From assembly GCF_041477585.1 (NCBI RefSeq), contig NZ_JBGNYA010000001.1, positions 1,860,001 to 1,924,000 of the forward strand: 64,000 bases of DNA, read 5' to 3'. The translations under genes were made by a program, and so were the position numbers. A model generated the notes under the pieces. That model ran no database searches, had not been told where the DNA came from, and worked only from the letters and a program-made list of their open reading frames with translations. Positions within the stretch are counted from its first letter, which is position 1. The number at the start of each line of letters is the position of its first letter. Below, one piece after another: positions 36,398-45,225 of the stretch. The stretch comes from Halobellus sp. MBLA0158 (lineage in GTDB: Archaea > Halobacteriota > Halobacteria > Halobacteriales > Haloferacaceae).

Positions 36398-37630
36398 TCA
36401 GCCGCTGTACCGCTCGCCGTCGCCGGGGCGCTGTTCGCGCGGGAACCACGCGAGTTCGTGGTCGGCGTCGAGCTCGAGGGCGACGGGACCCTCGTCGGGG
36501 ACGTCCTCGTCGTGGTTGTGCATACACTGGATCGACTCGCCGGTCTCCAGTTGCACCTCGTAGAGGAACGTCGGCCCCAGGTACCGACGCCCGACGACCT
36601 CGCCGCAGGCCTCGTCTTCGACGCCGGCCCGGCGGACGCTGACGTCGTCGGGGCGGACCAGGAGATCGATCTTCGTGTGGTCGTACTCGGAGGCGAGCCC
36701 GTGGATCTGCTCGCGGGGGACGGTCCCGAGGTCGGTCTCGACGCTGTCGCCGGAGACGTAGCCCGGGACGAAGCTCGCATAGCCCAGGAAGGCGGCGACG
36801 AAGCGGGACTCGGGGTGCTGGAAGACGCCCTCGGGGTCGCCGATCTGTTCGATCTCGCCGTCGTTCATCACCGCGACCCGGTCGGAGATCGACAGCGCCT
36901 CCTCCTGGTCGTGGGTGACAGAGACCGCGGTCACGCCGGTCTGTTTGATGATGTCGCGTACCTCCTCGCGCATCTCGACGCGGAGGTCGACGTCGAGGTT
37001 CGAGAAGGGCTCGTCGAGGAGGAGGATCGCCGGCTCGGGCGCCAGCGAGCGCGCGAGCGCGACGCGCTGCTGTTGGCCGCCCGAGAGCTGATCCGGGTAG
37101 CTGTCGCCCTGTCCCGCGAGGTCGACGAGGTCGAGCAGTTCGTCGACCCGCTCTCGGACCTCGTCCTCGGGGCGGTCCTTCAACCCGAAGGCGACGTTCT
37201 CGCGGGCGGTCAGGTGCGGGAAGAGCGCGAAGTCCTGGAACACGACGCCGACGCCGCGCTCTTCGGGCGGGACGAACGGCGTCCCCGACACCGCGCGTCC
37301 GTTGAGCCGGACGTCGCCGCCGTCGGGTCGTTCGAGCCCCGCGATCATCCGCAGCGTGGTCGTCTTTCCGCAGCCCGACGGCCCAAGCAGCGTGAGGATC
37401 TCGCCCTCGTGGACCGACAGCGAGAGCCCCTCGACGACGGTCTCGGCCCCGTAGGACTTCTCCAGTCCGTCGAGTTCGAGGACGGCGTCGCCGCGGTCGC
37501 TCTGGTCTGTCCCCGAACCCTGTGTCGTCGGGGCGACGGTACCGTCTGCGCCGCCGGTCGCGTCGGCGTCGCTTCCGACGCCGGTCCGATGGTCCGATTC
37601 TACGCCAGCCTGTGTGCTATTTGACATCAT
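36398..37630 (-). CDS. fbpC: Iron(III) ABC transporter ATP-binding protein
   Basis: The 410-residue product has Walker A GPSGCGKT near residue 83, signature LSGGQQQR near 178, Walker B LLLDEPF near 200 and a TOBE-type C-terminal region binding the permease or a regulator. An N-terminal extension of about 45 residues is low complexity. It powers uptake through FbpB. It overlaps the end of fbpB by 14 bp, and a Shine-Dalgarno-like GGAGGG stands inside the last fbpB codons just before ATG-ATG at 37630/37627, so it is translationally coupled. It resembles FbpC/PotA-type proteins; ferric iron is chosen because of the iron box upstream of the operon. Confidence 0.88.
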   Translation of the reverse strand: MMSNSTQAGVESDHRTGVGSDADATGGADGTVAPTTQGSGTDQSDRGDAVLELDGLEKSYGAETVVEGLSLSVHEGEILTLLGPSGCGKTTTLRMIAGLERPDGGDVRLNGRAVSGTPFVPPEERGVGVVFQDFALFPHLTARENVAFGLKDRPEDEVRERVDELLDLVDLAGQGDSYPDQLSGGQQQRVALARSLAPEPAILLLDEPFSNLDVDLRVEMREEVRDIIKQTGVTAVSVTHDQEEALSISDRVAVMNDGEIEQIGDPEGVFQHPESRFVAAFLGYASFVPGYVSGDSVETDLGTVPREQIHGLASEYDHTKIDLLVRPDDVSVRRAGVEDEACGEVVGRRYLGPTFLYEVQLETGESIQCMHNHDEDVPDEGPVALELDADHELAWFPREQRPGDGERYSG

Positions 37631-39218
37631 ATCCCTCCTGTCTGAGAATCACGAGCATCGAGAGCCCCGAGACGAAGAGCAAGACCAGGGCCGGTATCGC
37701 CGCCTGTCCGAAGTACCCCGACTCATACGCTGTCCAGATATGCGTGACCAAGGTGGTAAAACCCGACGGTCGCAGAAGCAGCGTCGCCGGCAGTTCCTTC
37801 ATCGTCGTCAGGAAGACGAGCGCGGCCCCGCCGAACAGGCCCGGCGCGACGAGCGGCAGCGTCACGTACCGGAACGCGCCCGCGGACGTCTGGCCGAGGG
37901 TCCGCGCGGCCTCGGGCAGTTCGGGGTCGACCGTGAGGAACGACGCCCGGAGCGAGCCGACCGACTGCGGCAGGAAGCGGATCACGTACGCGAACACGAG
38001 GAGATAGAGCGTCTGGTAGATCGGCGTCGCGTACTGGCTCCCGAAGTACACGAGCGCGAGGCCGAGCACGACGCCGGGGACCGCGTAGCCGACGTAGCTG
38101 ATCCGCTCGAACGCGGTCGGCAGGAAGCCGTCGTAGCGCGCCGAGAGGTACGCGACGGGCAGTCCGGCGACGACCGCGACGGCCGCGGCCGCGGTGGCGA
38201 CGACGACGGAGTTCGTCACGTAGGACCACTGGAACGCCAGCGACTGATTCACCGACGCGGTGGCGGTCCCGAGCCACGAGAGCAGGATGACGACGGGCAC
38301 CGCCAGCGCCAGCCCCGCGATCAGGGTCGCAAAGCCCATCGCCGGGTACCGCCAGGCGCCGAGCGACAGCGTCGCGCGCGAGCGGCCGCCCGCCGTCGTC
38401 CGCTCCTCGCCGCGGACGCGCGCTTCGAGCCAGAGGATGAAGAGCGTCACCGCGACGAGCTGGAGCGACAGCAGGGTCGCGGTGTCGCGGCCGAACGTTC
38501 CGAACTCGACGAAGATGACGCGCGTGAACACGTCGTAGCGCATGATCGACGGCGTCCCGAAGTCCGCGAGGACGTAGAGCGCCGAGAGCAGCGCGCCGGC
38601 GGCGACCGCCGGGCGGATCTGCGGGATCGTCACCCGACGGAACGCCTCCCAGCGGTCGTGTTCCAGCGTCCGGGCCGCGTCGATCAGCGTCGTGTCCATC
38701 GACTTCAGCGACGCCCGCGCGGTGATGTAGACGTACGGGTACGTGTACAGCGTGAGGATCAGCACGGTCCCTTCGAGCCCGTAGATCTCGGGGATCCGCT
38801 CGATCCCGAGCGGCGCCAGGAACCGCTGAAATCCGCCCTGCGGACCGAACGCGGAGACGAACGCGAAGGCGCCGACGTAGCTCGGGATGACGAGCGGAAG
38901 CGAGACGACGACCGTCCAGAAGCGCCGGAACGGGATGTCGGTCCGGACCGTCAGGTACGCCAGCGGGACGCCGATGAGGACGCACGTCGTCGTCGTGAGC
39001 GCGACGAGGATGGCGCTGTTGACGAACACCTGGACGGTGGTCGGTCGGGTGAGGAGCGCGAGCGCCTCCGCGTAGCCGACGGAGAGTCCGGTGCGGACGA
39101 GCCACAGCACGGGCAGCACGACCGCGGCGGCGACCGCGGCGGCCGCGACCGACACCCCGAGGGGGAGCGGGCTCTCCTCGTCGGCGCCGTCGTCGGTCGT
39201 CTCGTGCTCCGTGGCCAT
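37617..39218 (-). CDS. fbpB: Iron(III) ABC transporter permease
   Basis: The 533-residue product has two fused permease halves with about 12 membrane helices, as usual for FbpB and CysW-type fused permeases. Each half has an EAA-loop-like segment, LIDAARTLEHDRWEAFRRVTIP near 190-215 and LPEAARTLGQTSAGAFRYVTLP near 435-460. It forms the membrane channel for FbpA-delivered iron. It lies 22 bp after fbpA and overlaps fbpC. Confidence 0.92.
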   Translation of the reverse strand: MATEHETTDDGADEESPLPLGVSVAAAAVAAAVVLPVLWLVRTGLSVGYAEALALLTRPTTVQVFVNSAILVALTTTTCVLIGVPLAYLTVRTDIPFRRFWTVVVSLPLVIPSYVGAFAFVSAFGPQGGFQRFLAPLGIERIPEIYGLEGTVLILTLYTYPYVYITARASLKSMDTTLIDAARTLEHDRWEAFRRVTIPQIRPAVAAGALLSALYVLADFGTPSIMRYDVFTRVIFVEFGTFGRDTATLLSLQLVAVTLFILWLEARVRGEERTTAGGRSRATLSLGAWRYPAMGFATLIAGLALAVPVVILLSWLGTATASVNQSLAFQWSYVTNSVVVATAAAAVAVVAGLPVAYLSARYDGFLPTAFERISYVGYAVPGVVLGLALVYFGSQYATPIYQTLYLLVFAYVIRFLPQSVGSLRASFLTVDPELPEAARTLGQTSAGAFRYVTLPLVAPGLFGGAALVFLTTMKELPATLLLRPSGFTTLVTHIWTAYESGYFGQAAIPALVLLFVSGLSMLVILRQEGYDVK

Positions 39219-39240
39219 CGTGTGTGTCCGTCTCGGAGGC

Positions 39241-40419
39241 TCAGAGGACGCCGGTCTCCCGCAGGAGATCGATCGTGGCCTCGAGGTCCGAGAGTTGAGA
39301 GAGGTCTAGATCCTCCGGTGGGTTCAACTCGTCGATCGCGGGCAGCCGACCGATCGGCTCGATCTCGGGGACCAGCGGGTACTCGAAGGTGGTCCGCGCG
39401 AAGTAGTCCTGGGCCTCCGCCGAGAGGAGGTGCCGGACGAAATTCGAAGCGAGCGTGTCGTCCTCGGCGGTGTCGAGGACGCAGGCGCCCGCGACGTTGA
39501 AGATCGCGCCGGCGTCGTTCTGGGTGAACGTCGTCCGGAGCGGCGCGGAGAGCCCGCGGCGGGCCAGCACGCGCTGGATGTAGTAGTGGTTCGTCAGCCC
39601 GGCGGAGATCTCGCCGTCGGCGACCGCGCGGGCGACCTGGAACTCGTCGGCGTACTGGCTCACGCCGAGGTCCTGCATGTCGGTGAGCCACTGCCGCGTC
39701 GCCTCCTCGCCTTCGAGGATCCGCATCGCGGTGACGAACGCCTGGAACGAGGAGTAGGTCGGCGCCCACCCGAGTTCGTTCTCGAACGCCGAGACGTCGG
39801 GGAACGACATGATGTCGGTCGGGATGTCCGACTCCGCGAAGGTGTCCGTGTTGTACGGGACCGAGCGGGCGCGGCCCGAGGTGCCGATCCACGCGCCGCT
39901 CGACGCGCGGAAGCTCGCGGGGACGAACTCCAGGACCTCCTGGGGGAGCGACTGGGTCCGCCCGCGGTCTTCGAGCGCGCCGAGCGCGCCGGCGTTGACC
40001 GAGTAGAAGACGTCGGCGGGGCTGTTCTGCCCCTCGGTCTCGATCTGATTCACCAGTTCGGCCGCGGAGTTGTACAGCGGCCGGATCGTGAAGTCCGGGT
40101 AGAGGTCCTCGATGAAGGAGACGAGTTCGCCGACGAGCGCCTGCCCGCGGCCGGAGTACAGCGTCAGTTCGCCTTCGAGGTCCGGCATCTCCTGCATCGA
40201 GACGCCGTCGGAGATGTCCCGGTCGCCGAACGGGGAGCGACCGGATCCGATCTGTTCCGGCGTGTCGCCGTCGACGCTGCCGGCGTCGGTCTCGGTGCTC
40301 GTTTCCGTCCCCTCGCCGGGGGTGTTACATCCTGCCACGCCGACGATCCCCGCGGCGGCGGCCGCCTGCAGGAACCGCCGCCGGTTCGGCCGCCGAGAGA
40401 AGTCCTGTGATTCGTCCAT
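39241..40419 (-). CDS. fbpA: Iron(III)-binding lipoprotein of the ABC transporter
   Basis: The 392-residue product has a twin-arginine signal (RRRFLQAAAAAG near residue 12-25) and a lipobox VAGC near 29-32, so it is anchored outside the membrane. The mature part is a class II periplasmic-binding fold (LTLYSGRGQALVGEL near 85, DVFYSVNAGALGAL near 135, TNHYYIQRVLARRG near 290). The pattern matches ferric-ion-binding FbpA/FutA proteins. It is the first gene of the operon. Its promoter has TATATA at 40445-40450 and a DtxR-type palindrome between TATA and ATG, which predicts repression by iron. Confidence 0.92.
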   Translation of the reverse strand: MDESQDFSRRPNRRRFLQAAAAAGIVGVAGCNTPGEGTETSTETDAGSVDGDTPEQIGSGRSPFGDRDISDGVSMQEMPDLEGELTLYSGRGQALVGELVSFIEDLYPDFTIRPLYNSAAELVNQIETEGQNSPADVFYSVNAGALGALEDRGRTQSLPQEVLEFVPASFRASSGAWIGTSGRARSVPYNTDTFAESDIPTDIMSFPDVSAFENELGWAPTYSSFQAFVTAMRILEGEEATRQWLTDMQDLGVSQYADEFQVARAVADGEISAGLTNHYYIQRVLARRGLSAPLRTTFTQNDAGAIFNVAGACVLDTAEDDTLASNFVRHLLSAEAQDYFARTTFEYPLVPEIEPIGRLPAIDELNPPEDLDLSQLSDLEATIDLLRETGVL

Positions 40420-40425
40420 ATCCGA

Positions 40426-40450
40426 TTTAGGCTAACCTAAAACGTATATA
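40426..40450 (-). promoter_or_regulatory. fbpA promoter with DtxR/IdeR-type iron box
   Basis: The palindrome TTTAGGCTAACCTAAA (40426-40441) is TTTAGG-N4-CCTAAA and closely matches the DtxR/IdeR consensus core TTAGGTTAGCCTAA on the minus strand. The TATA box (40445-40450) lies directly upstream and the fbpA ATG only 7 bp downstream, so a bound repressor would cover the transcription start. A haloarchaeal Idr or SirR protein is the likely ligand. Confidence 0.85.
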
Positions 40451-40535
40451 CCTTCCGGTTCGGAGAGAGCCGGCGGGGACGTCCGGCGCCGTCGCTCGCC
40501 GGCATCGCGTCGGAGAAGTCGAGCCGGCCGGCCGC

Positions 40536-41708
40536 TCAGTCGTCGGCGACGACGGCGTCGCGGGGCGGATCAGCTGGCGACTCGGCCAGTTCGGTGAGGC
40601 AGTCGAGCCAGTCGAGCCAGTACTCGCCGCAGTGATTCAGGAACGCGCCGTTGTTCCAGTCGCCGAAGTCGCTCGTCGCCAGGGCCGTCGCCATCGCGTC
40701 GGCGGCCGCGCGCCAGGAGTCGGCGTCGTCGCCGACGGCGTCGACGACCTCCCAGACGTGCTCGTTGAGCTCCAGGCCGGGGACCTCGTTGTTGAGGTCG
40801 TCGAACGTCGGCCGCGGCGCCTTGTTGTGCTCACAGAGGGGGTAGCCGTTGACGACGTCCTTGTCGAGGAGGTCGGCGGCGCGCTTGAGGAACACGCCCG
40901 ACCAGATGTCGTCGAAGCGGCCGACGTCCCACTCGTTGTCGTCCATCGGGAGCTGGTAGAACGCCGGCACGACCTCGCGCTCGAACGCGAGGTTCATCGA
41001 GCACACGGTGAGGTACTGGCCGGGTTCGGCGACGAAGTCGCCCTCGAAGTCGTCCTTTCCAGTCCGGGTCTGGGCCTGCCCCTGCAGGTCGCCGTCCATC
41101 AGGATTCGGACCGCGTCGAGGTCCGGCACGTTCGTCCAGAGCCCCTGGGAGGCGACGACGTCCGTGAGCTCCTGTCGGTCGGTCTCGACGTCCTCGTCCA
41201 TCGCGGAGTAGGGGTACCCGCGGGGGTAGAGACCGTGCTCGTCGGCGTTCTGGTAGAGGACGTTCACCCAGCGCTCGTCCGAGCGGACGGACTCGACCTC
41301 GTCGGTGCGGTCGAGGTTCGCCATGTGGCGGCCGAAGAAGTCCCACTCGTCGTGCGGCAGCGTGTCGTCGTCGATGAAGACGCCGCGCTCGAACCGCGGG
41401 TGGGCCCACATATACAGGAGGCCGAAACTGGTCTGGGCGTGGGAGGCCGCCGGGATCAGGTGGGAGAACTCCGAGAGCCCCTGGGACTCGAACCACGCCT
41501 CGCGGCGCGAGCCGTCGTAGACCGCGCCGTCGACGCCCTCCTCGTCGAGCATCCGTTCCATCGCGTCGGTGTCGCAGAAGTCCTCCGTCACGAGGAGGAC
41601 GAACAGCCGGTCGAGGTCGAAACCGTGCTCGCGGGCGTTGTCGAAGTAGGCCCGCATACACTCGTACTCACGGATCGTCGGCACGATCACACAGACGTCC
41701 TGTTTCAT
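40536..41708 (-). CDS. Reversibly glycosylated polypeptide-like protein ('alpha-1,4-glucan-protein synthase')
   Basis: The 390-residue product fits the RGP family, known in plants for UDP-arabinopyranose mutase and self-glucosylation and often annotated in haloarchaea as alpha-1,4-glucan-protein synthase. The GT-A-like start VCVIVPTIREYECM, the metal-binding FIDDDTLPHDEW with Asp113-115, and the PMDDNEWDVGRFDDIWSG segment near 260 are visible. It has no signal peptide. The substrate in Archaea is not known. A DtxR-type palindrome sits 13 bp upstream of the ATG, shared with fbpA, so iron should control it. It precedes fbpA by 117 bp on the same strand but has its own promoter. Confidence 0.85.
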   Translation of the reverse strand: MKQDVCVIVPTIREYECMRAYFDNAREHGFDLDRLFVLLVTEDFCDTDAMERMLDEEGVDGAVYDGSRREAWFESQGLSEFSHLIPAASHAQTSFGLLYMWAHPRFERGVFIDDDTLPHDEWDFFGRHMANLDRTDEVESVRSDERWVNVLYQNADEHGLYPRGYPYSAMDEDVETDRQELTDVVASQGLWTNVPDLDAVRILMDGDLQGQAQTRTGKDDFEGDFVAEPGQYLTVCSMNLAFEREVVPAFYQLPMDDNEWDVGRFDDIWSGVFLKRAADLLDKDVVNGYPLCEHNKAPRPTFDDLNNEVPGLELNEHVWEVVDAVGDDADSWRAAADAMATALATSDFGDWNNGAFLNHCGEYWLDWLDCLTELAESPADPPRDAVVADD

Positions 41709-41720
41709 TGCTCCGGGCTA

Positions 41721-41736
41721 TTTAGGCCGCCCTAAA
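41721..41736 (-). promoter_or_regulatory. Second iron box, before the RGP-like gene
   Basis: TTTAGGCCGCCCTAAA has the same half-sites and the same 4-bp spacing as the fbpA box; only the spacer differs. On the minus strand it overlaps the presumed core promoter (GTTTTTAG) and lies 13 bp before the ATG at 41708, with GGAG between them. It may also affect the divergent HPP gene, about 90 bp away. Confidence 0.78.
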
Positions 41737-41825
41737 AACTCTGTCGCTATGGACTGCACGCGGGGGTCGGGCCGGCGCCGAGGCGTTTCGATCCATTCTT
41801 GACCCTCAGCGACCGCCTCGGAGTC

Positions 41826-42305
41826 GTGTCGAACCCGACTCTCGCCCGAGACGCGGCGGTGGGCCTCCGGGCCGGCGCGCTGCTGTCGCTCGTCGCCGCC
41901 GTCGCGTGGGTCACGGGCGCGCCCGCCGTCTTTCCGAGCCTCGGCCCCTCCGCGTTCGTGCTCGCGACGGCCGACTCCCGCCCGGACGGCGACGTCGTGA
42001 TCGGCGGCCACGCCGTCGGCGTCGCGGCGGGACTCGTCGCCTACAGCATCGCCGTCGCGCTCGTCACCGTTCCCGCGGCGCCGCTGTCGTTCGAGCCGCC
42101 GTGGCTCGTGCTCAGCGGCATCGCCGCCGTCGCGCTCACCACCTTCGGAATGCGGGTGACGGACCTCGTGCATCCGCCCGCCTGCGCGACGACGCTCATC
42201 GTCGCACTGGGCCTCCTCGAACCCCGACCGGCGGTCCTCGTGATGCTGCCGGCCGTCGCCTCCCTGCTCGTCGTCGACCGCGCCCTCGACGCCCTCAGTC
42301 CGTGA
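41826..42305 (+). CDS. HPP family integral membrane protein
   Basis: The 159-residue product has four or five hydrophobic segments. The motif after TFGMRVTDLV reads HPPACATTLIVALG near residues 114-127, which is the HPP signature, and FPSLGPSAFVLA near 38-49 is the other conserved part. The HPP family includes a cyanobacterial/plastid nitrite transporter, but archaeal members are not characterised. GTG at 41826 is chosen as start; a TTG nine codons upstream is possible. It overlaps the helicase gene end by 11 bp (convergent). Confidence 0.82.
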   Translation: MSNPTLARDAAVGLRAGALLSLVAAVAWVTGAPAVFPSLGPSAFVLATADSRPDGDVVIGGHAVGVAAGLVAYSIAVALVTVPAAPLSFEPPWLVLSGIAAVALTTFGMRVTDLVHPPACATTLIVALGLLEPRPAVLVMLPAVASLLVVDRALDALSP

Positions 42306-44766
42306 GCGAATCGAGCAGGCGGACGGCCTCGTCCTTCGCGAGCGGGTCGTTGGCGTTGCCGCAGTGCGGCGACTGCACGCAGGCGGGACAGCCGTCCGCG
42401 CAGTCGCAGTCGGCGATCATCTCGCCGGTGTGGGCGAGCAGCCCCTCGATCTCGTCGTAGCCGCTCTCGGTCAGGCCGACGCCGCCCGGGTAGCCGTCGT
42501 AGACGAAGATCGTCGACTGGCCCGTGTGCGGGTGGTGCGGCGTCGACAGGCCGCCGATGTCGCCGCGGTCGCAGAGAAACGAGAGGGGAAACAGCGAGAT
42601 CATCCCGTGTTCGGCGGCGTGGATGCCGCCGTTGAAGCCGTACTCGCCGCCCATCTCGCGCATCTCGACCTCGACGTCCCGCGGCACCGTGAAGTACAGC
42701 GCCTTCGTCCGCAGGGTGGTCTCCGGGAGGTCCAGCGCCTGCGTGCCGATCGCCTCGCCGCGGCGCGGGTCCCGGCGCTCGAAGCCGGTGATCCGCTTGC
42801 GCATCGTCACCTCGGCGAAGCGGATCTCGGTGTCCGGCCGGGCCGAAAGCGACTTCTCCCGCAGATCTTCCTCGACCGTGATCGTCTTGTCGTGGAGGAC
42901 GCGCGTGTAGTAGTCCGCCCAGGTGCGCTGGAGCGTGGCGACGTCGCGGTCGAGATCCAGCTCGGCGACCTCGTAGGTGGTCCCCTGGTGGTGGTAGATC
43001 GCGCCCTCGTGGGCGTCGCGCAGGGCGTCCGAGAACGACAGCGACGCGATCACCTCACCCGAGCGCGAATCTACGAGGTCGATCTCCCGGCGCTCGATCG
43101 TCCGCAGGCTCATCTCGTGTTGGGGGCTCCCGTCGCCGTCGTGGAGCCAGCGGATCCCCCGATCGGTCTCCCGCCGATCGAGCCGTCCCGACTCGGTGAG
43201 GTTGGCGACGACCTCGGAGAATCCCTCGCCGAAGTGCGCGTCGTCGTCGACCCGAAGCCAGTTCTCGGCGGCCGCGCAGGCGACGTGGTCGGGGAGCAGT
43301 TCCTCGTTTTCGGGATCGCAGACCGCCCGTTCGGGCTCGCCCTCCCAGAACTCTTCGGGGTGCGAGAGGAGGTACTGGTCCAGTTGGTCCTCGCCGCCGA
43401 CGAGGATCACGAGCGCGTCGTCGTCGCCGCGCCCCGCGCGGCCGGCCTGCTGGAACGCGGACATCCGGGTGCCGGGGTAGCCGTCGATGAGGACCGCGTC
43501 GAGTTCGCCGACGTCGACGCCGAGCTCTAAGGCATTGGTCGACCAGACGCCCCGAACGGAGCCGTCGTGGAGGCCCGCCTCGATCTCCCGCCGCCGCTCG
43601 TTCCGCAGGGTCGACTGGTAAGCCGTCACCGACGTCGCCGCGTCGTGGTGGCCGCGCTCGCGGAGGTCCGACGCGCTCTCTTTGGCGTACCGCTCGGCGG
43701 CCTGTCGCGCCCGGGTGAACGCGAGCGTCTGGAAGCCCTCGGCGACGAGGTCGACGAAGAGGTTCTTCGTCTCGACGTGGCTCGACCGGCGGCGACCGCT
43801 GCCACCGGAGGCCGCTGCCGCGCCGCCCCCGTCGCTGCCGTCCGTCCCGTACTCCGGCGGATTCCACAGCAGCCAGTGCTTCGGCCCCGTCGCGCTCGTG
43901 TCCTCGTCGACGAGGCGGAAGGCGTCCGCCTCGCGCCCCGTCACCCGCGCGGCGTGCTCGATGGGATTGCCGATCGTCGCCGAACAGCAGACGTACTGGG
44001 GGTCGCTGTCGAAGCGCTCGCAGATCCGATTGAGCCGCCGGAGCACCAGCGCGACGTGGCTCCCGAAGACGCCGCGGTAGCCGTGGACCTCGTCGATCAC
44101 GACCGTCTCCAGCGACTCGAAGAACCACTCCCAGAGCCGGTGGGCGTGCGGGAGCAGGCCGTAGTGGAGCATATCGGGGTTCGAGAGGAGCACCGTGGGC
44201 CCGCGGTCTCGGATCTCCCGCTTTTCGGACTTCGACTGCCGGCCGGTGTACTGCGCGACCGAGACGCGACTGCCGAACCCGAGGCCGTGGGCCAACTCCG
44301 AGAGCGTCTCCTCCTGATCGGCGACGAGGGCGTTCTGCGGGCCGAGGTAGAGCGTCCGGCCGCCGTGGTCCATCGCGCGCTCGAACGCCGGGACCGTGTA
44401 GGCGAGGCTCTTCCCGCTCGCGGTCGGCGTCGCGAGGACGACGTCGTCGCCGTCGCGGACGGCCTCGATCGCGGCCGCCTGGTGGGCGTAGAGGCGGTCG
44501 ATGCCGGCCTCCGAGAGCGCACCCGCCAGCCGGGGTTCGAGGTCGACGTCGGCGTACGTCGGGGACCGGCCCTCGATCCGGCGGTGGTCGCGGATCTGAT
44601 CCACGTAGTGCGGTCGCTCGCGGAGGTCCTCGACGAGGTCGGCGACGGTCGGGCGGTCGTCCACGGTTGAGTCCCGTCTCACTGTCGGGGCGACGGCGAC
44701 CTGATCGTTACGGTCCGAGCGATCGCCTCCGGAACCGCGGATCCGCCGATACCGTCCCGCCAGCAC
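42295..44766 (-). CDS. MrfA/Hrq1-type DEAD/DEAH-box helicase with DUF1998 domain
   Basis: The 823-residue product has motif I ATPTASGKS near residue 109, the DEVHGYRG Walker B near 222, the SATIGNP motif near 259, the QAGRAGRG motif near 440, and a C-terminal DUF1998 part with four zinc-binding Cys in CDCADGCPACVQSPHCG near 795-810. That layout is the one of MrfA and Hrq1, 3'-5' helicases that act in crosslink and mitomycin-type damage repair. The start is uncertain: the first 30 residues are weakly conserved in character, and a GTG at 44682 would give a 795-residue protein. It is divergent from the DCC gene. Confidence 0.9.
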   Translation of the reverse strand: MLAGRYRRIRGSGGDRSDRNDQVAVAPTVRRDSTVDDRPTVADLVEDLRERPHYVDQIRDHRRIEGRSPTYADVDLEPRLAGALSEAGIDRLYAHQAAAIEAVRDGDDVVLATPTASGKSLAYTVPAFERAMDHGGRTLYLGPQNALVADQEETLSELAHGLGFGSRVSVAQYTGRQSKSEKREIRDRGPTVLLSNPDMLHYGLLPHAHRLWEWFFESLETVVIDEVHGYRGVFGSHVALVLRRLNRICERFDSDPQYVCCSATIGNPIEHAARVTGREADAFRLVDEDTSATGPKHWLLWNPPEYGTDGSDGGGAAAASGGSGRRRSSHVETKNLFVDLVAEGFQTLAFTRARQAAERYAKESASDLRERGHHDAATSVTAYQSTLRNERRREIEAGLHDGSVRGVWSTNALELGVDVGELDAVLIDGYPGTRMSAFQQAGRAGRGDDDALVILVGGEDQLDQYLLSHPEEFWEGEPERAVCDPENEELLPDHVACAAAENWLRVDDDAHFGEGFSEVVANLTESGRLDRRETDRGIRWLHDGDGSPQHEMSLRTIERREIDLVDSRSGEVIASLSFSDALRDAHEGAIYHHQGTTYEVAELDLDRDVATLQRTWADYYTRVLHDKTITVEEDLREKSLSARPDTEIRFAEVTMRKRITGFERRDPRRGEAIGTQALDLPETTLRTKALYFTVPRDVEVEMREMGGEYGFNGGIHAAEHGMISLFPLSFLCDRGDIGGLSTPHHPHTGQSTIFVYDGYPGGVGLTESGYDEIEGLLAHTGEMIADCDCADGCPACVQSPHCGNANDPLAKDEAVRLLDSLTD

Positions 44767-44796
44767 GGTTTAGGCCGCGCGGCCCCAATGTGGGAT

Positions 44797-45225
44797 ATGG
44801 CCGACTACGACGCGGTGCTGATCTACGACGGGGAGTGCCCGTACTGCTCGATCGCGGCGCGGGCGCTCCGCCGCCTCGACGACGTCGGCGCGATCTCGTG
44901 GTACGACGAGGCCGCCCAGTCGTTTCTGGAGACCCAGTTCGGCGAGACGCCGTTCGCGATGTTCCTCGTCGACCGGCGCCGCGGGCGGGTCTACGCCGGC
45001 CGTTCGGCGGCCGAGGAGCTGGCCGACCGCGCCGGCACGCTCGGCATCGTGGGATCGCTCGTCCGGGAGAACTACGACCGGATCGCGAAGGCCGTCGGGC
45101 TCGCCAGCGGACGCGGCCGCGACCCCGACGACTACCACGAGATCTACCGACTCGACGCCGAGGCCGAAGAGCTGTTCGACCGCCTCGTCGACGCGGCCGC
45201 CGAGCGGCCCGAAGCCCTCGCGTAG
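44797..45225 (+). CDS. DCC family thiol-disulfide oxidoreductase-like protein (DUF393)
   Basis: The 142-residue product has the family motif DGECPYC with Asp11, Cys14 and Cys17 at the end of the first strand, a thioredoxin-like pattern. The start is ATG 44797; an in-frame ATG at 44788 would add three residues. The biochemical role is not established for the family. Its stop codon is directly followed by the ATG of the next gene with no gap, so the two should be co-translated. Confidence 0.88.
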   Translation: MADYDAVLIYDGECPYCSIAARALRRLDDVGAISWYDEAAQSFLETQFGETPFAMFLVDRRRGRVYAGRSAAEELADRAGTLGIVGSLVRENYDRIAKAVGLASGRGRDPDDYHEIYRLDAEAEELFDRLVDAAAERPEALA

